Source: Halomonas sp. SpR8
Lineage (GTDB): Bacteria > Pseudomonadota > Gammaproteobacteria > Pseudomonadales > Halomonadaceae
Direction of reading: 5' to 3'
DNA length: 64,000 bases
Assembly: GCF_031010195.1 (NCBI RefSeq)
Contig: NZ_JAUAMC010000001.1
Coordinates: forward strand, 124,001 to 188,000
Below the pieces are notes generated by a model that saw nothing but the letters and a program-made list of their open reading frames with translations, searched no databases and was not told where the DNA came from. How positions within the stretch are numbered: the first letter of the stretch is position 1; the number at the start of each line of letters is the position of its first letter. Made by a program: the position numbers and the translations under genes. Of the stretch, positions 48,701-57,669 are shown piece after piece.

Positions 48701-50607
48701 TTAGCGTCGTCGGGATTGGCGATATGGCCGGCGATGTGTTCGGTAACGGCATGCTACTCTCCGACAAGATCGAGCTGGTGGGTGCCTTCAACCATCTGCA
48801 TATTTTTATCGATCCCAATCCGGATGCCGAGGCCTCCTTTGCCGAGCGTAAGCGGCTGTTCGAAATGCCACGTTCCAGTTGGGAAGACTACAGCCAGGAA
48901 CTGATCTCCGCAGGCGGCGGCATCTTTAGCCGCAGCGCTAAGTCGATTGTCATCACGCCGGAAATGCAGCAGGTGTTTGGTATCAAGGAAGAGCGCCTGT
49001 CGCCTAATGAGCTGATCCGCGCCATGCTCAAATCCAAGGTGGATTTGATCTGGAACGGCGGTATCGGTACTTACGTGAAAAGCTCTGACGAAACCGATGC
49101 TGACGTGGGCGACAAAGCCAACGATACCCTGCGTATCAATGGCAACGACTTAAATTGCCGTGTGGTCGGCGAGGGCGGTAACCTCGGTTTGACTCAGCGC
49201 GGACGGATGGAAGCTGCCGCCAAAGGCGTGCGGGTTTACACCGACTTCATTGATAACGCCGGTGGTGTGAACTGCTCTGATCACGAGGTCAATATCAAAA
49301 TCTTGATCGATGAAGTGGTCAAGCGCGGCGATATGACTGACAAGCAGCGTAATGAGTTGCTGGCGGAGATGACAGATGAGGTCTCAGAACTGGTAATTCT
49401 GGATAATTATCGTCAAAGTCAGGCACTGGATCTTTCGGCTATTCTCTCCAATCAGTCGCTGGGCCCGTACCGCCGCTTTATCAGCGAGCTTGAAGCCGCT
49501 GGGCAGATTGATCGCGAGCTCGAGTTCCTGCCCACGGATGACATGCTTAAAGAGCGTTCCAGCAGTGGCCAAGGCATGCGCCTACCGGAGCTTTCTGTAC
49601 TGATCTCCTACGCCAAAAGCACCCTAAAAGGCGACTTGATCGCCTCTGACGTGCCGGACGATCAGTATATTCACCGCCATCTGGAGCGGCTATTCCCATC
49701 GGTGCTGGTTGAGCGCTTCAAAGACGAAATGTACGAGCACCGTCTTAAGCGTGAAATCGTTGCGACCCAAGTCGCCAACGACCTGGTTGACCACATGGGC
49801 ATCGTTTTTGTACGTCGCCTAATGGACTCCACCGGCGCAGGGCGCGCCGATATTGCTCGCGGCTATATCGTGGCGCGTGACAGCTTTAACCTGCCCAGCC
49901 TATGGGCGCAAATTGAAGCGCTTGATAATCAGGTGCCGAACCGCATTCAGACCTCAATGATGCTGGATCTGATGCGCATGATTCGCCGTGCTACACGCTG
50001 GTTTGTGCGTCAGCACTTGGGGCTCACGACCCATGATGCTATCGAGTACTTCGCCCCGCGCTTGGCGCAGTTGCAGGAAAGCATTGGTGAGCTGCTTAGC
50101 GGTGAGGAGCTCGACGCGTGGAACAAGCGTCGTGATGAGTTGGTTGAAGCGGGCGTGCCGGATGCACTGGCGTCCACCGTGGCGGCCTCTTCAAGCCTCT
50201 ACGCCGGGCTAGGCATCATTCAAGCGGCCCGCCTAACCAATGAAAAACCACAGCGAGTCGCGGAGGTGCTTTACGAGATTGGTAGCCGTCTGGAACTGCC
50301 TTGGATGATTCAGCAGGTAACCCAGCTGGAAGTGCGCGATGTTTGGCAAGCTCAGGCGCGGGAAACCTTCCGCGACGATATCGAGCGGCAGCAACTGGCG
50401 CTGACCACTAGCGTGCTGAAGCTCGACGCGGGAAGCCGCGATACCCAGGAGCGGGTGGCGCAGTGGTTGGATCAACACGCTGACCTTCACCGTCGCTGGT
50501 GTCGTCTCATTGAAGAGGTGCGTGGCGGCAGTGAAGTCGGCTTTGCGCTATTCGCCGTTGCGGTACGCGAGCTGGTGGATCTCGCTGAAAGCGATAGCGA
50601 GGCGTAG
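45784..50607 (+). CDS. gdhB: NAD-specific glutamate dehydrogenase, 180 kDa class
   Basis: 1607 residues, the normal size of the large GDH family. It converts glutamate to 2-oxoglutarate and ammonia with NAD+, in catabolism of amino acids. N-terminal ACT-like regulatory segments (about 1-600) precede the catalytic core, which has [20 protein letters not shown] and the active-site Lys843 in PVGAKGGF. The NAD-binding part has [24 protein letters not shown] precedes the ATG by 5 bases. Single-gene unit 162 bases after trmA. Confidence 0.96.
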   Translation: [1607 protein letters not shown]

Positions 50608-50650
50608 ATTTACTGAGTCATTCCACTCAATAAAGTGTTGCTAACGGGTT

Positions 50651-50685
50651 AAAGCGTGCTCTGGTTCACCACCGGGGCGCGCTTT
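50651..50685 (+). terminator. Possible terminator after gdhB
   Basis: AAAGCGTGC (50651-50659) pairs with GCGCGCTTT (50677-50685), with one G-T pair. Only a weak T-tract follows, so efficiency is doubtful. Confidence 0.4.
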
Positions 50686-50751
50686 ATTGCGTTATACTGG
50701 GGTCCGTTTTCAGCCACGCGCCACGTTCGGCCCCGCTTTTAGAGACCCGCT

Positions 50752-51777
50752 ATGTACAACCTTGCCCGCTCGCTATTCTTTCGCGTTGATCCAGAAAGGT
50801 CCCACGGCATGGCGCTAAGCGCGCTGGAGACACTGCATCGCGTGGGCGGTGTAGCACGGCTATTTGGCCAGCCGGTCAATGACCCCGTAGAGCTGATGGG
50901 GCTGCGGTTTGCCAATCGGGTGGGGTTAGCCGCCGGGTTAGACAAGAACGCCGACCACCTGGATGCCCTGGGCGCGCTGGGCTTTGGTTTTGTCGAAGTG
51001 GGTACCGTCACGCCTAAACCCCAGCCGGGCAACCCCAAGCCCCGGCTGTTTCGCTTGGCGCAGCATGAGGCGATCATCAACCGCTTTGGTTTTAACAATA
51101 AGGGGGTGGAGCATCTGGTTCAGCAGGTTAAGCAGCGCCACTACGGCGGCATAGTGGGCATCAATATTGGTAAGAACCTCACTACCTCGGTAGAGCAGGC
51201 GCTGGATGACTACCTGGTGTGTTTAGACGCGGTGCACCCTTATGCCGACTACATTGCCGTTAATGTCTCGTCACCGAACACCCCAGGGCTGCGCAGCCTT
51301 CAGTTTGGCGAGCAGTTGGACGCACTGCTAGCACCTATTCGCGCCCGCGCTACGGAGCTTGATGCCCAAACGGGCCGCAAAGTGCCGCTGCTGATTAAGA
51401 TCGCCCCGGATATGAGCGCTGAAGAAGTAGCGCTGATGGCAGCCAGTATTGAACGCAACCACCTTGATGGGGTGATTGCCACCAACACCACGGTTTCCCG
51501 TGAAGCCGTGCAGGGCGACCCTCAAGCGGAGGAGGCGGGTGGCTTGTCAGGTAAGCCGGTCTTCGAGGCATCGAACGGCGTGATTCGCCAACTGCGTGAA
51601 CATCTCCCCCGGCTTCCGATTATTGGCGTAGGCGGTATCGATAGCGCCGCTGCAGCCCAGGCCAAGATCGCCGCTGGCGCGGATTTAGTCCAGCTCTACT
51701 CAGGTTTGATCTACCAGGGGCCGAAGCTCGTAGGCGAGTGCGCCAGGGCTTTGAAAGCAACTAAAAAGCCCACTTAA
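50752..51777 (+). CDS. pyrD: Dihydroorotate dehydrogenase (quinone), class 2
   Basis: 341 residues. It oxidises dihydroorotate in pyrimidine synthesis, passing electrons to quinone at the inner membrane. An N-terminal amphipathic extension (YNLARSLFFRVDPERSHGMALSALE) marks class 2. AAGLDKNADHLDALG, VNVSSPNTPGLR with the catalytic Ser, and GVGGIDSAAAAQAKIAAGADLVQLYSG are conserved. Followed by a hairpin and convergent rmf; rlmKL and rmf are also pyrD neighbours in E. coli. Confidence 0.96.
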   Translation: MYNLARSLFFRVDPERSHGMALSALETLHRVGGVARLFGQPVNDPVELMGLRFANRVGLAAGLDKNADHLDALGALGFGFVEVGTVTPKPQPGNPKPRLFRLAQHEAIINRFGFNNKGVEHLVQQVKQRHYGGIVGINIGKNLTTSVEQALDDYLVCLDAVHPYADYIAVNVSSPNTPGLRSLQFGEQLDALLAPIRARATELDAQTGRKVPLLIKIAPDMSAEEVALMAASIERNHLDGVIATNTTVSREAVQGDPQAEEAGGLSGKPVFEASNGVIRQLREHLPRLPIIGVGGIDSAAAAQAKIAAGADLVQLYSGLIYQGPKLVGECARALKATKKPT

Positions 51778-51788
51778 AAAAGTGGGCT
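51763..51788. terminator. Terminator between pyrD and rmf
   Basis: AGCCCACTT (51767-51775) pairs with AAGTGGGCT (51780-51788). On the minus strand a T-run follows directly, so it suits rmf best. It also overlaps the pyrD stop region. Confidence 0.75.
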
Positions 51789-51841
51789 CACTGAAAACCT
51801 CGCGTTTAAAATATTTCTTTAAAACATTGAAAAATAAAACG

Positions 51842-52051
51842 TTAGGCCATGACTAAGGGGTTTTTATGAATGCCCGAGATGCCGGTCATCCCATCCCACT
51901 GGTCGCCGCGACCTTCACGCCAACCGCTCATCCAGTATTCGCGTAAATTGATATCTTGACTGGGACAATCATCACGAGAACGACCCGATACACCCGCTTT
52001 GTAACCGTGGACATAAGCCCGCTGGAAGCGATCACGTTTTTGCCGTTTCAT
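51842..52051 (-). CDS. rmf: Ribosome modulation factor
   Basis: 69 residues, strongly basic at the start (MKRQKRDRFQRAYVHGYKAG). GRSRDDCPSQDINLREYWMSGWREGRGDQW is the family core. RMF joins 70S ribosomes into inactive 100S dimers in stationary phase. It is slightly longer than the E. coli protein through the tail GMTGISGIHKNPLVMA. AAGAGG lies about 6 bases before the ATG. Confidence 0.95.
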   Translation of the reverse strand: MKRQKRDRFQRAYVHGYKAGVSGRSRDDCPSQDINLREYWMSGWREGRGDQWDGMTGISGIHKNPLVMA

Positions 52052-52413
52052 TGGCTAACCTCTTTTCACGAAAGCCTTTGATAAGAAATAGGGTGTTGAC
52101 GACACTATTCACAGAATATGTTTCATAGAATAGGTTCGAAAACACCATTATTCCGAGAGCTTGCTTCAAGAGCGAGATGCCGCTTCAACTCAAATGTCTA
52201 GCACTCACGAGCTGAACGGGTCGAGCGGCGATCTCTTTCAAATCATAAGCCGAGTTTTGAACCCGGCCCTGACAGGCAACGCATGCGTTTTTCAGTAGCT
52301 ACTCTCTTATTGTTAGACCATGATGGGGTCATCTGTCGACTACCAATTTGTCATAAAACGTAAACTCATTTGTTATATACAGGAATATCGCGCCTTTAAG
52401 CGCCGCTATCATC
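52052..52413. other. Intergenic region between rmf and rlmKL
   Basis: 362 bases between divergent genes, AT-rich at both ends. It must contain the promoters of rmf and rlmKL. No clear operator, palindrome or coding frame is seen. The rlmKL ATG has no good ribosome site; ATCATC directly precedes it. Confidence 0.55.
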
Positions 52414-54654
52414 ATGATCGAGTCGAACCAAACCGCTCCCCTACAGTTGCTTGCCACCTGCCCCAAAGGCATCGAAGGCCTGCTCTACGATGAACTCATC
52501 GCGCTGGGCGCCACGCCGGGCAAAACCACGGTGGCTGGGGTGTACTTCACCGCCAGTCAAGCCATCGCCTACCGCGTATGCTTGTGGTCGCGATTGGCCA
52601 ACCGGGTGATTTTAACCCTGGTGCGCGAATCGATGATCGACACCGCCGAACAGGTGCGCGATGTCGTCGCCCGCATTGCCTGGACGCAACACCTGGCCCC
52701 GGGTAACACGCTGGCGGTAGATTTCCACGGCCGCAGCGAGCATATTCGCCACACTCGCTTTGGTGCCCAAACCGTCAAGGATGGTATCGTCGATGCGCTT
52801 CAATTGGCGGGGCAAGAGCGCCCCAACGTCGATACCAAAACCCCGCATTTGCGCATCTACGCCCACCTGCACCGGATGAACTTAACCATTGGCCTGGATC
52901 TCTCGGGTGAGAGTCTGCATCGCCGCGGCTATCGCCGTGATGTTGGCCATGCGCCACTAAAAGAGAATTTAGCCGCAGCGTTGTTGGTGCGTGCGGGCTG
53001 GCCCGAGCGCTTGAAAGCCGGTGAGCCGCTGATCGACCCGCTGTGCGGTGCAGGTACGCTGCTGATCGAAGCCGCCATGATGGCCGCTGACCAGGCGCCT
53101 AACCTTAACCGTGAACGATTCGGTTTTCACGGCTGGGCAGGGCACGATGATGCCGCGTGGCGTGAACAGAAGCGTGAAGCCGAAGCGCGTGCGTCGATTG
53201 GCCGCAAGCGCTGCAAGGCTCAATTACTCGGCTTCGACCAGAGCCCGGCGGCGCTCTCCGCGGCGAAAGCCAATGCCATGCGCGCAGGCATCCCTGCTTT
53301 GATTACCCTGCATGGGCAGAGCCTTGCCCAGCTTTCCCGGCCAGAAACGCTCACCGCTGAAAGCGGCCTGCTGATTACCAATCCTCCTTACGGCGAGCGC
53401 TTGGGCGAGTTGCCGGAGCTGGTGCGTCTCTATGCCCAACTGGGTGAGAAGGCCAAAGCGCTGTTCCCCGGCTGGACACTGGCGGTATTTACCGGCAATC
53501 CGGATCTCGGCCACCGGCTGGGGATGCGCGCGCACAAACAGTACGCGCTCAAAAACGGCGCATTGGAGGCCAAGCTGCTGCTAATGGAGATTGGTGATGC
53601 CGAGCATTCGCCTGTGGCTAGCGACAAGCCCCAGGCCAGCGCTGAAAATGGCGCTGAACCGACGACGGAAGATCGCCCAGAAACGCCTCAAGCATCAGCC
53701 TCTAAAGGCTCAGACAACGCCCAGATGTTTGCCAACAGGCTGATCAAAAATCAGAAGCGACTGAAAAAATGGCTTAAACAGAGCGGGGAGACCAGCTACC
53801 GCGTCTACGACGCCGATATGCCCGAGTACGCCCTGGCGGTAGACCGCTACGGTGACCGCGTGCACGTACAGGAGTATGCAGCCCCCAGCTCGATCAACCC
53901 GGCTCAGGCGCAAAAGCGCTTATACGATGCCTTGGAAGTCATGCCCGAAGCGCTCAATGTTGACGCCAGCAAGATCTATATCAAACGCCGTGAACGCCAA
54001 ACAGGCAGCGCCCAATACCAGAAGCGCGCCGCTAGCGGCGAGCGTTTTGAGGTGCAGGAGGGCGAGGCACGGCTATGGGTCAACCTGCGTGACTACTTGG
54101 ATACTGGGCTGTTTCTTGACCACCGCCCGGTGCGGCGCATGCTGGGCGAGATGGCCAGCGGTAAGCGCTTTTTAAACCTGTTCTGTTACACCGCCACGGC
54201 GACGGTGCAAGCGGCGTTAGGCGGTGCCAGCGACAGCGTTAGCGTGGATATGTCCAACACCTACCTGGAGTGGGCCAAGGACAACTTTGCGTTGAATAAA
54301 CTCGATACTCGATTGCACCGGGTAGTGCGTGACGACTGCTTCCGCTGGCTGGAAACCGCCAATGCTGAGTTCGACTTGATCTTTATGGATCCGCCGACAT
54401 TTTCTAACTCCAAGAAAATGCGCGATACACTCGACGTGCAGCGTGACCATCCGCGCCTAGTCGAACTCGCCATGGCGCGTTTGGCACCCGGGGGGGCCTT
54501 GGTGTTTTCTAATAACCAGCGGCGTTTTAAACTGGACGAGGCGCTTAGCGAGCAATTTGCGGTAGAGGACATTACCGGGCGCAGCTTCGACCCCGATTTC
54601 CAGCGGCGCACCAACTTACACCACGTATTCCTACTTCGTCATAAGGTGTCATAA
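52414..54654 (+). CDS. rlmL: Bifunctional 23S rRNA methyltransferase RlmKL (m2G2445 and m7G2069)
   Basis: 746 residues. The N-terminal half has a THUMP RNA-binding domain and an RlmL methyltransferase with the catalytic motif NPPYGERLGE. A low-complexity linker (about 395-430, rich in Ala, Ser, Glu) joins it to the RlmK half, with GKRFLNLFCYTATATVQAALGGA for S-adenosylmethionine binding and MDPPTFSNSKKM as catalytic motif. The two-domain fusion is normal for Gammaproteobacteria. A glutaredoxin-like gene follows 27 bases later. Confidence 0.95.
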   Translation: MIESNQTAPLQLLATCPKGIEGLLYDELIALGATPGKTTVAGVYFTASQAIAYRVCLWSRLANRVILTLVRESMIDTAEQVRDVVARIAWTQHLAPGNTLAVDFHGRSEHIRHTRFGAQTVKDGIVDALQLAGQERPNVDTKTPHLRIYAHLHRMNLTIGLDLSGESLHRRGYRRDVGHAPLKENLAAALLVRAGWPERLKAGEPLIDPLCGAGTLLIEAAMMAADQAPNLNRERFGFHGWAGHDDAAWREQKREAEARASIGRKRCKAQLLGFDQSPAALSAAKANAMRAGIPALITLHGQSLAQLSRPETLTAESGLLITNPPYGERLGELPELVRLYAQLGEKAKALFPGWTLAVFTGNPDLGHRLGMRAHKQYALKNGALEAKLLLMEIGDAEHSPVASDKPQASAENGAEPTTEDRPETPQASASKGSDNAQMFANRLIKNQKRLKKWLKQSGETSYRVYDADMPEYALAVDRYGDRVHVQEYAAPSSINPAQAQKRLYDALEVMPEALNVDASKIYIKRRERQTGSAQYQKRAASGERFEVQEGEARLWVNLRDYLDTGLFLDHRPVRRMLGEMASGKRFLNLFCYTATATVQAALGGASDSVSVDMSNTYLEWAKDNFALNKLDTRLHRVVRDDCFRWLETANAEFDLIFMDPPTFSNSKKMRDTLDVQRDHPRLVELAMARLAPGGALVFSNNQRRFKLDEALSEQFAVEDITGRSFDPDFQRRTNLHHVFLLRHKVS

Positions 54655-54681
54655 GAGAGCTAGCATGGAGAGAGCTTCAGC

Positions 54682-55017
54682 ATGATTCAGCTATCGCTTT
54701 ACACAACGATGGGCTGCCACCTTTGCTCACAATTAGAGTCACTGGTGGCTAGATTGGCGAATCAAAAAGTCTGGCTGCACCACATCGAAATTAGCGACGA
54801 TGATGTGTTGGTGGAGCGCTACGGCATGCGCATCCCGGTGCTGGTCGATAGTGAAGGTAAGGAGCTGGATCGGGGCTTTGAGCTGGAACGCTTAAGCGCT
54901 TGGCTGCGCGAGCGCGGTTGGTTGGATGAAGCCGCGCTGTCGGCATTCACAGCGCCGCCAGAGTCCACACCGCCCAAAGGCGCCCATGAGCGTGACGGGC
55001 GGCGTTTCCTAGGCTAA
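54682..55017 (+). CDS. Glutaredoxin-family protein
   Basis: 111 residues. The thioredoxin-fold core starts IQLSLYTTMGCHLCSQLESLV with the redox pair Cys12-His-Leu-Cys15 and has the cis-proline in MRIPVLVDSEGKELDRGF. This is the DUF836/YbbN-unrelated short glutaredoxin-like group often placed near rlmL. The extra C-terminal 25 residues are Pro/Ser-rich with a basic end DGRRFLG. Likely cotranscribed with rlmKL. Partner unknown. Confidence 0.85.
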   Translation: MIQLSLYTTMGCHLCSQLESLVARLANQKVWLHHIEISDDDVLVERYGMRIPVLVDSEGKELDRGFELERLSAWLRERGWLDEAALSAFTAPPESTPPKGAHERDGRRFLG

Positions 55018-55042
55018 AAAAATGCCTGGCTAAATGTGGTGG

Positions 55043-55324
55043 CTAAAGCACGTCCAGCAGCGAGAGCTGACGCATGGCTTCCTGGCCTTCTGGGGTGTGA
55101 TCGGCCACTTCCAGCACTTTGCGAAATCCCCGCGAAGACTGGATGGTGGTCTCATCCTCCAGCCACATATGGGCTTGATCCAGCGTATCGGCTAGCTGAT
55201 GTTTTAGGCCGCCAAACTGCGTGCCGATTTGGCCCCAGGCGCGGCTGAAAATCCAGTCACCAAACATATCCTGGTGAATATGAACCAACACATAGTCATG
55301 GTTGGTTTCCCAGCGTACGATCAC
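55043..55324 (-). CDS. WGR-domain protein, function unknown
   Basis: 93 residues. The text RWETNHDYVLVHIHQDMFGDWIFSRAWGQIGTQFGGLKHQ follows the WGR domain pattern (beta-strands, then W-G-x-x-G-T), with the last residue of the motif being Gln instead of Arg. A helix rich in Asp/Leu/Ala and GFRKVLEV complete the domain. Stand-alone WGR proteins are common but uncharacterised; in other proteins the domain binds DNA ends or nucleic acids. GTG start with AAGGAG 6 bases upstream. Confidence 0.75.
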   Translation of the reverse strand: MIVRWETNHDYVLVHIHQDMFGDWIFSRAWGQIGTQFGGLKHQLADTLDQAHMWLEDETTIQSSRGFRKVLEVADHTPEGQEAMRQLSLLDVL

Positions 55325-55421
55325 AACATTCTCCTTAAATAGCCTTTATAAAATAGCCTGTAAACACGCCTGCCCATCAGCCGTCGCGGGCGTATTGTAA
55401 AGCCCGGATACTCAAACGCCT

Positions 55422-56570
55422 ATGAAACTTGTCATCGACGCCAACATCCCCGCTGCGGACGCCTGCTTTGGCTCCTTAGGGACGCTAACCCGCGTGCCAG
55501 GGCGTGAGATAAGCGCCGCTCATCTTCACGCTGCTGACGCGCTGATTGTGCGCTCCATTACCCAAGTCAACGATACATTGCTTGCCGATAGCCCCGTGCG
55601 CTTTATTGGCACCTGCACCATCGGTACCGATCATATCGATCAGGCGGCGCTCGCTAAGCGCGATATCGCCTTCGCCAGCGCTCCAGGCTGCAACGCCGAA
55701 GCGGTGGTGGACTACGTACTCAGCAGCCTGCTGACGCTGGCAGAGCGCGATGACTGGCTGCTTAGCGAGCGTACCGTGGGCATTGTGGGAGCAGGCAATG
55801 TGGGCAGCCGGCTGCAGTCACGGCTAACCGCCATGGGCGTAGCAACGCTGGCCTGTGACCCGCCCCGGGCTGAAGAGGAGGAAGAGGGAGGGTTTTACTC
55901 TCTAGACGTCCTCCTTGAGCGCTGTGATGTGCTCTGCCTGCATATGCCGCTGACCCACGAAGGCCCTCACTCTACCTATCAACTGCTCAATGCCCAGCGT
56001 ATCGAAGAGCTGGCACCGGGCAGCGTGCTGCTCAATGCTGGGCGGGGCGACTGTGTAGATGGCCTTGCGCTGCGTAGCCGATTGGCGGGCAAGGGCGATA
56101 TCAGTGCAATTTTAGACGTTTGGGAAAGGGAGCCGGATATCGACGCAGGCCTGCGTGATCTGGTGTCGTTGGCAACACCGCATATTGCCGGGCATAGCCT
56201 GGATGGCAAACTGCGTGGCACCTGGATGATTCAGCAAGCGCTGGCCCGCCACTGTGACCAGCCCAGCGAGCTAACGTTTGCCGATATTTGCCCACCTCCC
56301 GCACTCGCGTCGCTGCATTTGCAGCACGCGCTGCCCCCGGAAGACGCCCTGCGGCTGTGCATGCGTGCCGCGTATGATGTGCGCCGCGACCACGATGCGC
56401 TACAGCGCCAAACGCTACATCACGGCATGCGCAAAGGGTTTGATGATTGCCGTGCCAACTACCCGCTACGCCGCGAATTCGCCACCCTCCAAGTCCAGCT
56501 ATCAGGGGAAGCTGTCGCACTGGAGAGATTATTGCGTGGGGCCGGGTTTGCGGTAACGCTAGCAGCGTAG
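55422..56570 (+). CDS. pdxB: Erythronate-4-phosphate dehydrogenase
   Basis: 382 residues. Second step of the DXP-dependent pyridoxal phosphate pathway. The D-2-hydroxyacid dehydrogenase fold is clear: GTCTIGTDHIDQAAL, NAD-binding VGIVGAGNVGSRL, catalytic Arg in NAGRGDCVD, Glu in VWEREPDID and His in ATPHIAGHSLDGKLRGT. The C-terminal PdxB-specific dimerisation domain is present. Its stop codon lies in the first unit of a tandem repeat. Convergent with htpX. Confidence 0.94.
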   Translation: MKLVIDANIPAADACFGSLGTLTRVPGREISAAHLHAADALIVRSITQVNDTLLADSPVRFIGTCTIGTDHIDQAALAKRDIAFASAPGCNAEAVVDYVLSSLLTLAERDDWLLSERTVGIVGAGNVGSRLQSRLTAMGVATLACDPPRAEEEEEGGFYSLDVLLERCDVLCLHMPLTHEGPHSTYQLLNAQRIEELAPGSVLLNAGRGDCVDGLALRSRLAGKGDISAILDVWEREPDIDAGLRDLVSLATPHIAGHSLDGKLRGTWMIQQALARHCDQPSELTFADICPPPALASLHLQHALPPEDALRLCMRAAYDVRRDHDALQRQTLHHGMRKGFDDCRANYPLRREFATLQVQLSGEAVALERLLRGAGFAVTLAA

Positions 56571-56608
56571 CTAAAACCAGGTAGCTAAAACTAGATAGCC
56601 AAAAACAG
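56567..56608. repeat. Three 14-bp tandem repeats at the pdxB stop
   Basis: Units at 56567-56580, 56581-56594 and 56595-56608, consensus GTAGCTAAAACCAG with two or three changes. The first unit contains the pdxB stop TAG. Confidence 0.85.
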
Positions 56609-56631
56609 TAAGGCCCGCAAATGCGGGCCTT
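56604..56631. terminator. Terminator between pdxB and htpX
   Basis: AAGGCCCGC (56610-56618) pairs with GCGGGCCTT (56623-56631) around AAAT. On the minus strand T5 follows a few bases after the stem, favouring htpX. It may act on both genes. Confidence 0.75.
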
Positions 56632-56656
56632 AAACGTTTAGGGTCGTTGCAAACAC

Positions 56657-57562
56657 TTACTGACGATAAGCGGCTTCTTTCAGCGCGCGGATGCGCTCAT
56701 CCAGCGGCGGGTGGCTGGCAAATAGTTTTTCCACCAGCGAGCGGGTTTGGCCTTTGGTGATGGCCATGGCGCGTAGCGTGTCGGGCATTTGGTCGGGCAT
56801 TTCGGTTTCGGTTTTCAAACGCGCCAGCGCGCTGACCATGGCGTTGGTGCCTGCTAGACGGGCGCCTGCTTCGTCGGCCCGGTATTCGCGGTAGCGCGAG
56901 AACCAGGCAACGATGGCCGAGGCCAAAAGTCCAAATACAATCTCCGCAACCATCACCACTGCGAAGTAGCCCATAAAGCCCAGGCCGCCACCGCCTTCGC
57001 TGCGGCTGCGCAGGAAGTTATCCACTAGGTGCGCCACTACTCGGGCAAAGAACATGACAAAGGTGTTCACCACGCCTTGAATCAGCGCCAGCGTTACCAT
57101 ATCGCCGTTAGCGACGTGGCCAATCTCGTGGGCTAAAACCGCGCGCACTTCTTCCGGGCGCATACGGTTCATTAAGCCAGCCGAAACAGCTACTAACGCA
57201 TCATCTTTGTTCCAGCCCGTAGCAAAAGCGTTGGACTGTTGGGCGGGGAAAATACCCACTTCCGGCGTTTTGATGCCCGCTTCACGGGAAAGCTCCGCAA
57301 CGGTATCCAGCAGCCACTGCTCGGTGGCGTTGGAGGGCGTTTCGATAATCACCGTGCCGGTGCTGCGCTTGGCCATCCATTTGGAAATGAATAGCGAGAT
57401 AATCGAGCCCGCCATGCCGAAGATAAAGCAGAAAATCAACAGGCTGGTGAAGTTGATCCCCTGGCCGCGCAGGTAACCCTCTACGCCGAGCAGGCGCAGC
57501 GTAATACTGGCGACCAGCAAGACCGCTATATTGGTGCCTAGAAACAGCAAAATTCGCATCAT
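56657..57562 (-). CDS. htpX: Membrane-bound zinc protease HtpX
   Basis: 301 residues, inner-membrane M48 metallopeptidase that clears misfolded membrane proteins. Two N-terminal spans ([19 protein letters not shown] and [25 protein letters not shown]) are followed by the zinc motif HEIGH in [14 protein letters not shown] and the third ligand Glu in [12 protein letters not shown]. Two further hydrophobic segments lie between. Length is normal. Upstream regulation cannot be read from the sequence. Confidence 0.95.
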   Translation of the reverse strand: MMRILLFLGTNIAVLLVASITLRLLGVEGYLRGQGINFTSLLIFCFIFGMAGSIISLFISKWMAKRSTGTVIIETPSNATEQWLLDTVAELSREAGIKTPEVGIFPAQQSNAFATGWNKDDALVAVSAGLMNRMRPEEVRAVLAHEIGHVANGDMVTLALIQGVVNTFVMFFARVVAHLVDNFLRSRSEGGGGLGFMGYFAVVMVAEIVFGLLASAIVAWFSRYREYRADEAGARLAGTNAMVSALARLKTETEMPDQMPDTLRAMAITKGQTRSLVEKLFASHPPLDERIRALKEAAYRQ

Positions 57563-57669
57563 GGTGCAGATTCTCCCTAAAAGCTTGTCGAGGCATGGCT
57601 AGAGTAATGGCTTAGATACGTACTGTTCATGGCAGTTTCAAGTCATGGCGGTGTTTAAGTTATCCAGGC

